A stretch of 10,803 bases of DNA from the NCBI GenBank assembly GCA_045543495.1, contig JAZQMO010000058.1, forward strand, positions 1 to 10,803. The letters are read 5' to 3'. Under the pieces are notes generated by a model. That model worked only from the letters and a program-made list of their open reading frames with translations. It had not been told where the DNA came from and searched no databases. Origin of the DNA: RGIG5579 sp045543495. GTDB lineage: Bacteria > Bacillota > Clostridia > Oscillospirales > SIG627. Shown here piece after piece: positions 7,361 to 10,803 of the stretch; position 1 is the first letter of the stretch; every line of letters begins with the position of its first letter. The translations under genes were made by a program, and so were the position numbers.

Positions 7361-7848
7361 GCGTTTGCACCTCCCTCTTTGCGCAGCTCCTCAATGATAC
7401 CGGGGATTGCCTTTACCTCAACCTTGGGGTAAACCTTGCCGTTGATGGAAACGGCGGGAGCAATACCGCAAGCACCGATGCAGCGCAATGCGTCGATGGT
7501 GAACATACCGTCCTCGGTGGTTTCACCGGGTTTGATTCCGAGGATCTCGGAAAACTTATCAATCACCTGCTGAGCCCCCTTAACGTAGCAAGCAGTACCC
7601 AGACATACGCCGATGATGTATTTTCCCTTGGGCTTGAGGGAGAAGAAGGAATAGAAGGTCACCACACCGTAGATGTCAGCAACGCTTACACCGGTCTTCT
7701 CGGAAACCAGTTCCTGTACTTCCAGGGGAATATAGCCGTATTCCTTCTGGATGTCGCTCAGGATCATCATCAGGGGAGTTCTTTCGGCAGCATAACGATC
7801 GCAGATCTCGGTGATCGTCTTGACAGCCGTATCGCTTAAATGAGCCAT
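7357..7848 (-). CDS. hydC: Hydrogenase subunit HydC (NuoE-like [2Fe-2S] protein)
   Basis: This 163-aa protein matches the NuoE/24-kDa family in length and motifs: a helical N-terminus and a thioredoxin-like fold binding one [2Fe-2S] cluster through Cys82, Cys87, Cys123 and Cys127 (CLGTAC and CIGAC, i.e. CX4C and CX3C). In HydABC enzymes it docks on HydB and takes part in electron transfer near the flavin. It is the first gene of the operon, with AAGGAGG before the ATG and a 70-nt leader from the promoter at 7924-7952. The gene order hydC-hydB-hydA is the usual one for trimeric clostridial hydrogenases. The stand-alone NuoE/NuoF fold also occurs in formate dehydrogenases, but the adjoining HydA decides the assignment. 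Confidence 0.95.
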   Translation of the reverse strand: MAHLSDTAVKTITEICDRYAAERTPLMMILSDIQKEYGYIPLEVQELVSEKTGVSVADIYGVVTFYSFFSLKPKGKYIIGVCLGTACYVKGAQQVIDKFSEILGIKPGETTEDGMFTIDALRCIGACGIAPAVSINGKVYPKVEVKAIPGIIEELRKEGGANA

Positions 7849-7923
7849 GAAGTAGCCCTCCTTATTTTTATTATGCCCACAGGCATATTGATGGCAATAT
7901 AATAAATTGCATACACCTTATAG

Positions 7924-7952
7924 ATTTTACATATAAAATGAAAGAATGTCAA
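7924..7952 (-). promoter_or_regulatory. Promoter of the hydCBA operon
   Basis: On the minus strand a perfect -35 TTGACA (7947-7952) and a -10 TAAAAT (7924-7929, 5 of 6) are separated by exactly 17 bp. Transcription should begin near 7917, about 70 nt before hydC. I see no Rex-type TTGTTAA/TTAACAA palindrome here. The leader holds two small overlapping inverted repeats, at 7872-7887 (TATGCC with GGCATA) and 7885-7900 (ATATTG with CAATAT). Confidence 0.8.
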
Positions 7953-7966
7953 GGAGATTTTTCAGG

Positions 7967-8004
7967 AAATAAAGGGATTTTGCTTACAAAATAAAGTGAT
8001 TTTG
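7967..8004. promoter_or_regulatory. Two 16-bp direct repeats upstream of the hyd promoter
   Basis: AAATAAAGGGATTTTG (7967-7982) and AAATAAAGTGATTTTG (7989-8004) match at 15 of 16 positions and start 22 bp apart, about two DNA turns. The nearer copy lies 14 bp beyond the -35 box. This layout suits an activator binding as two copies on one DNA face; no known regulator site is recognised. They occupy most of the 175-bp gap between the cohesin-like gene and hydC, in which I see no strong terminator for the upstream gene. Confidence 0.5.
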
Positions 8005-8023
8005 TCGAAAAACCCCACTTAAT

Positions 8024-9181
8024 TTAATCTCTTTTCCCTTTTCGCATTACAGCAATTGCCCCTGTGCCGCATAAAACAAAAGCACAGACTCCCACGCACA
8101 AAAGAACCGCATCCTTCTTTTTTGCCTCCTCCTCGGGAGACAGGGTCACGGGAGGGGCGGTGGTGGTAGTGGAAAGGGTGTGAATGGGGGTCGTCACGGG
8201 AGGGAGTGACACCTCACGGGAGACGATGGCAAACACCCGCCCCGCAGGGTCAAAATCCAGATACGCACCGCTTTGGGTGCAGTCCACCTTTTCCGCCGTA
8301 TTTTCCTTCAGGGCGTAGAGAACAAAGTCCTTCGGCAGGTCAAAATCCGTCTCCAAGCGGGCAAGACTTCGCCCCTCGGGCTGAAACACGCTGTCGTTTT
8401 TGGTAAAGGTAATGCGGAAGGCCCGCACCAGAGTATCCCCGAACAGAGTCTGACAAAGGCGAGCCTCGGCGCCGCCGTACAGGTAATCCACCCGCACGCT
8501 TTTTTGATCCTCCGCTTTGTACTGCCCCGGCTGAACGAAGCCCACAAGCTTCCCGTCGGCACTGGTCAGGGAAGGCAAGACCTCGTTGTCCCATTCCTGC
8601 AAACAGTCCTGACAAACGATCTTTCCCTTTCCCGCCGCATCAAAGCTTGCCTCCTCCAAAACCTCCTGCTTTCGGTTCAGATGGGGGCATTGAAGCTCCA
8701 TGGTCAAGGGCTGGGTATCAAAGGTCACCGCCTCGGAGCGGCTGTTGCGGGCATCGAACAGGCGGCGGGAGACCTCCGCCGTTACGGAGAAGGGGCCGTA
8801 GGGGGCATCGTCCCGAATTCGGAAGGAAAAGCGCAGCAGAATGCCGCTGGTGGTCAGATCCCGATCCTCCTTCTCCCCCTTCCACTGGAGGATGATCTCG
8901 CCCTCGTCGCTGTGATCCGTGAGAACATAGCCGGGGAGAAGAGCCTGATCCCGAAGGCTCTTCAGTTCCAGCACCTTAGGGTCAAAGCGCACCGTCACCC
9001 GTAGGGAAACAATGCCGGGATTGCGGTTTAATTCCAGATCCGTGTCAAAGGTCATGGTGCGAACGGGCACCTTTACCTCGCTCACCAAGCTGATCTTTCC
9101 CTTTTCCTCCGCCGAGACCGACAGGGCAAGGGGAGAAAGGACAAGAAAGAGAGCCAAAAGCAAATGCAAAATTCGTTTCAT
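8024..9181 (-). CDS. Membrane-anchored cohesin-like surface protein
   Basis: The 385-aa product starts with a signal peptide (MKR, hydrophobic core, SVSA cleavage near 24). Residues about 28-162 look like a cohesin/carbohydrate-binding-like beta-sandwich, with the typical GIVSLRVTVRFDPKVLELKS pattern and an FSFRIRDDAPYGPFSV strand pair. A short Cys/His segment follows (CPH at 165-167, CQDC at 190-193), resembling the small Cys-rich modules of clostridial surface proteins. After a further beta-rich region (205-320) come a Pro/Thr linker (327-350), one transmembrane helix (about 358-380) and a basic tail (RKGKRD), so it should sit in the membrane facing outward. There is no LPXTG. The ATG at 9181 overlaps the stop of the WYL gene by 4 nt, with its AAGGAGA site inside that gene, so the two are co-translated. 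No dockerin protein or glycosidase is nearby, so a cellulosome role is unproven. Confidence 0.8.
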   Translation of the reverse strand: MKRILHLLLALFLVLSPLALSVSAEEKGKISLVSEVKVPVRTMTFDTDLELNRNPGIVSLRVTVRFDPKVLELKSLRDQALLPGYVLTDHSDEGEIILQWKGEKEDRDLTTSGILLRFSFRIRDDAPYGPFSVTAEVSRRLFDARNSRSEAVTFDTQPLTMELQCPHLNRKQEVLEEASFDAAGKGKIVCQDCLQEWDNEVLPSLTSADGKLVGFVQPGQYKAEDQKSVRVDYLYGGAEARLCQTLFGDTLVRAFRITFTKNDSVFQPEGRSLARLETDFDLPKDFVLYALKENTAEKVDCTQSGAYLDFDPAGRVFAIVSREVSLPPVTTPIHTLSTTTTAPPVTLSPEEEAKKKDAVLLCVGVCAFVLCGTGAIAVMRKGKRD

Positions 9182-10176
9182 AGGGTCTCCTTTTCTTCGT
9201 ATACGGACAAAATGGAATGAAGCTGCTCCAAAAAGGCTTGGCGCACAGGCTCGGGGGACAAGACCTTGACCCGCCCCGAAAAGCCCATAAGCCAGGAAAA
9301 GAACATGGGACTGACCATAACGGGAAGGCTCATTTCAAAGCCGCCCTCGGCCTTGCGGGTCACAAGAGAGGAGCCGAAGCGGTCGTAGAACACGCCCACC
9401 AGACTCTCCTGACACCAAAGGGTCACCCGCTCCTCCTTGCCGCCAAACATTCCAAAGCTCTTATTTTCATATCCTGCGGCCATTTCCGCAAGAGAGCTGC
9501 TCTTTTCCTCGCAGGGGAGATCCAAAGCGGTGATGGAAAGCATTTTATCCACGCGGAAATGCCGCAGCTGGCCGCTTTTCTCCTCTTTGGCCACAAGGTA
9601 ATAGTTTTCATTGTCCCACAGGAGGAAATAGGGAGAGGCAATGTAGGGCTCGCCCCCACGCCTCAGCTTCTTTTCTCCCTTTTGATCCCATTCGAAATAG
9701 GTGAAGCGGATCTTCTTTTTTTCTTCAATGGCCCCTCCCACGGCATCCACATTGCGGTAGATGCTTTCATTCATGGTCTTGATCCGACCGGCAACAAACA
9801 CATTCCGTGCCAGATTTTTGGCCTCGTGGCGGCTGACCAGACTTTGGAGCTTCCCAATGAGCTCCTCGCTTTTTTTGCGGGTGAGAAAGCGGGAGGACTG
9901 CACCGCATCCACCAAAAGGCGCACCTCAGGCAGCTGAAAGCGGCGATCCCCTATAAAATACCCCGTATTTCTTCCCTTGGTACAGATCACATCCAGCCCC
10001 GCAAGGCGCAATTCCTCCAGATCGGCATAAATGCTTTTTCGCTCTGCCGCAATCCCCGCTTCGGACAGGTGACGGATCATTTGCTCCATGGTAACGGGAT
10101 GCTTTTCATCCGTTTCCTCCATGAGAAATCGGGCAAGATAGATCAGCTTTTGCTTTTGTCTTGAGCTTCTCGGCAC
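9178..10176 (-). CDS. WYL-domain transcriptional regulator
   Basis: This 332-aa cytoplasmic protein has an N-terminal winged helix-turn-helix (about 1-75, with ERKSIYADLEELRLAGLDV as the recognition region), a linker, a WYL domain (about 137-215) whose signature reads NENYYLVAKEE with YYL in place of WYL and then HFRVDKM, and a C-terminal WCX extension (about 247-328). WYL proteins bind ligands, often nucleic acids or nucleotides, and regulate transcription; many are tied to stress or defence. The start is GTG at 10176, 7 nt after GGAGG, since no ATG occurs in this frame. It shares 4 nt with the downstream cohesin-like gene. The effector and target are unknown; autoregulation or control of the partner gene is a reasonable guess. 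Confidence 0.9.
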   Translation of the reverse strand: MPRSSRQKQKLIYLARFLMEETDEKHPVTMEQMIRHLSEAGIAAERKSIYADLEELRLAGLDVICTKGRNTGYFIGDRRFQLPEVRLLVDAVQSSRFLTRKKSEELIGKLQSLVSRHEAKNLARNVFVAGRIKTMNESIYRNVDAVGGAIEEKKKIRFTYFEWDQKGEKKLRRGGEPYIASPYFLLWDNENYYLVAKEEKSGQLRHFRVDKMLSITALDLPCEEKSSSLAEMAAGYENKSFGMFGGKEERVTLWCQESLVGVFYDRFGSSLVTRKAEGGFEMSLPVMVSPMFFSWLMGFSGRVKVLSPEPVRQAFLEQLHSILSVYEEKETL

Positions 10177-10197
10177 ACCATCGCCTCCTTTTTCTTC

Positions 10198-10226
10198 ATT
10201 GTACCATACACGGGACTTTCACGCAA
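10198..10226 (-). promoter_or_regulatory. Promoter candidate for the WYL/cohesin operon
   Basis: On the minus strand a -10 TACAAT (10198-10203) lies 17 bp after TTGCGT (10221-10226; only TTG matches consensus). The predicted start is about 15 nt before the GTG start codon, enough for the GGAGG site. The T-rich stretch 10227-10270 shows nothing else. Confidence 0.5.
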
Positions 10227-10270
10227 GAGAAAAATCCTTCCGTTTTTGTCTGTTTTTTGTCTTTTTTTGC

Positions 10271-10306
10271 AAAAAAAATCAGCCCGTCAAAAGACGAGCC
10301 GATTTT
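10271..10306 (-). terminator. Terminator after the small frameshifted ORF
   Basis: A 14-bp stem (10275-10288 with 10293-10306; two G-U pairs on the minus strand) closes a TTTT loop and ends in eight T residues. It begins 4 nt after the TAA at 10310, so it should insulate the WYL promoter from upstream minus-strand transcription. Confidence 0.85.
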
Positions 10307-10309
10307 TCG

Positions 10310-10446
10310 TTACCGTAAAAATTCCTTGATCTGAGGAAGGACACCCGTGGCCGCCTCCCGCCCCATTTCATAGGCAAGACGAAGCTTTTCGGGATCCTTT
10401 TCCACCCGCCCCACGGGCAAGGGACAAGGCCGATCTTTTGCTTCAT
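10310..10446 (-). pseudogene. Small ORF, about 45 aa, apparently frameshifted
   Basis: An ATG at 10446 follows GGGAGG by 7 nt and opens MKQKIGLVP. The protein-like sequence, however, lies in another frame: PVGRVEKDPEKLRLAYEMGR, then EAATGVLPQIKEFLR and TAA at 10310, directly before a strong terminator. One missing base near 10417-10425 would join them into a 45-aa protein. The span is 137 nt, one short of 46 codons, as expected for a single-base loss. An uninterrupted reading from ATG at 10486 (58 aa) is possible, but that start has no ribosome binding site, its first 20 codons look random and basic, and it would lie upstream of the start implied by a weak promoter at 10475-10502 (TTGAAT, 16 bp, TACGAT). 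I do not recognise a named family; the DPEKLRxAYExGR pattern suggests a short helical protein. Confidence 0.6.
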
Positions 10447-10521
10447 TTCCTTTCCTCCCGTTTTTTCTCTCTCCATCGTATCGCATTTTTTCACAAATTC
10501 AACCATTCTGCAAAAAAACTC

Positions 10522-10550
10522 TTGACAAACCCCATTTTCTTTGATATAAT
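10522..10550 (+). promoter_or_regulatory. Consensus promoter of the tRNA gene
   Basis: TTGACA (10522-10527) and TATAAT (10545-10550) match consensus exactly with a 17-bp spacer. Transcription should begin near 10557, about 8 nt before the mature tRNA. It is divergent from the small ORF at 10310-10446. Confidence 0.9.
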
Positions 10551-10564
10551 CTCAATCTGCAGAC

Positions 10565-10639
10565 GGCCCATTGGTCAAGCGGCTAAGACGCCACCCTCTC
10601 AAGGTGGAATCATGGGTTCGATTCCCGTATGGGTCACCA
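10565..10639 (+). tRNA. tRNA-Glu (anticodon CUC)
   Basis: The 75-nt gene has an acceptor stem GGCCCAT pairing with ATGGGTC (one G-U), a D arm with GGTCAAGCGGCTAAGAC, an anticodon stem CCACC/GGTGG around the loop CTCTCAA (anticodon CTC, reading GAG), a T arm with TTCGATT, and an encoded CCA end. The body matches bacterial glutamate tRNAs. It stands alone between its own promoter and terminator. Confidence 0.95.
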
Positions 10640-10682
10640 AAAAAGAAGTAACTTTTGTTTACCAAAAGTTACTTCTTTTTTT
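10640..10682 (+). terminator. Terminator of the tRNA gene
   Basis: A perfect stem of at least 15 bp (10643-10657 with 10663-10677; AAGAAGTAACTTTTG on the left) closes loop TTTAC and ends in seven T residues. It starts just past the CCA. Confidence 0.9.
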
Positions 10683-10684
10683 AT

Positions 10685-10803
10685 CCAAGCCGCAGGCTTG
10701 GCATATCATCACCGCGCGAAGTGCGGTGCATATCATCAAGGTCGGCTTGCCGACCTTGTATCTCATCACGCGTCAGCGTGTATATCATCAGCTCCTTTGG
10801 AGC
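10685..10803. repeat. Tandem array of distinct hairpins with a constant linker
   Basis: Five hairpins follow one another: 10685-10701 (stem CCAAGCC, loop GCA), 10710-10728 (CACCGCGC, loop GAA, one G-U), 10737-10758 (CAAGGTCGG, loop CTTG), 10767-10780 (CACGC, loop GTCA) and 10791-10803 (GCTCC, loop TTT). Between them the linker reads CATATCATCA, CATATCATCA, TATCTCATCA and TATATCATCA (10702-10711, 10729-10738, 10759-10768, 10781-10790). Stem sequences differ in every unit, yet base pairing is kept. Spacing is 22-30 bp. The array is cut by the window end. It is not a CRISPR, because the constant part is only about 10 bp and the variable parts are palindromes. Confidence 0.85.

Noticed and set aside
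3669..7432. Long plus-strand ORFs (631 and 571 codons) opposite the hydrogenase genes
   Set aside because: They are antisense shadows of GC-biased codons in hydA and hydB/hydC, whose cofactor motifs are intact on the minus strand.
7861..8023. Rex operator for the hydrogenase operon
   Set aside because: No TTGTTAA/TTAACAA palindrome or close variant could be found around the promoter.
9217..10164. Plus-strand ORF of 315 codons opposite the WYL gene
   Set aside because: Shadow of the WYL regulator; no ribosome binding site and no recognisable domain.
10685..10803. CRISPR array
   Set aside because: The repeated part is only about 10 bp and the parts between are palindromes of 13-22 bp, not unique spacers; no cas gene is present.

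Overview
The window most likely comes from a strictly anaerobic gut Clostridia (Bacillota), probably Oscillospirales. Reasons: a three-subunit [FeFe] hydrogenase, strong AGGAGG ribosome binding sites, TTGACA/TATAAT promoters, a cohesin-like surface protein, and a beta-repeat surface protein with the C-terminal module common in this group. The taxonomy is inferred from gene content and style; there is no marker gene.

Layout, left to right. All protein genes lie on the minus strand; only the tRNA is on plus. (1) 1-292: intergenic repeat copy A, ending in a terminator. (2) 295-2914: a two-gene unit, an 818-aa secreted beta-repeat protein followed by a 49-aa peptide whose ribosome binding site overlaps the stop codon of the large gene. 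(3) 2915-3674: a repeat-rich intergenic region with a weak promoter, a 158-bp element bounded by 27-bp inverted repeats, and repeat copy B, about 95% identical to A over its last 160 bp and serving as the hydrogenase terminator. (4) 3675-7848: hydC-hydB-hydA, tightly coupled, read from a near-consensus promoter at 7924-7952 with two 16-bp direct repeats just upstream. (5) 8024-10176: a WYL-family regulator overlapping by 4 nt a membrane-anchored cohesin-like protein. (6) 10310-10446: a small, apparently frameshifted ORF with its own terminator. (7) 10522-10682: consensus promoter, tRNA-Glu(CUC) and terminator. (8) 10685-10803: a tandem array of different hairpins joined by a constant TATCATCA-type linker, running off the window end.

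Function: HydABC should form a soluble heterotrimer coupling H2 turnover to NAD(H) and ferredoxin (electron bifurcation/confurcation), which regenerates NAD+ during fermentation. The two surface-protein loci are unrelated to it in function as far as can be seen. The least explained parts are the peptide coupled to the beta-repeat protein, the direct repeats that bracket that cassette, the hairpin array behind the tRNA, and the WYL/cohesin pair.
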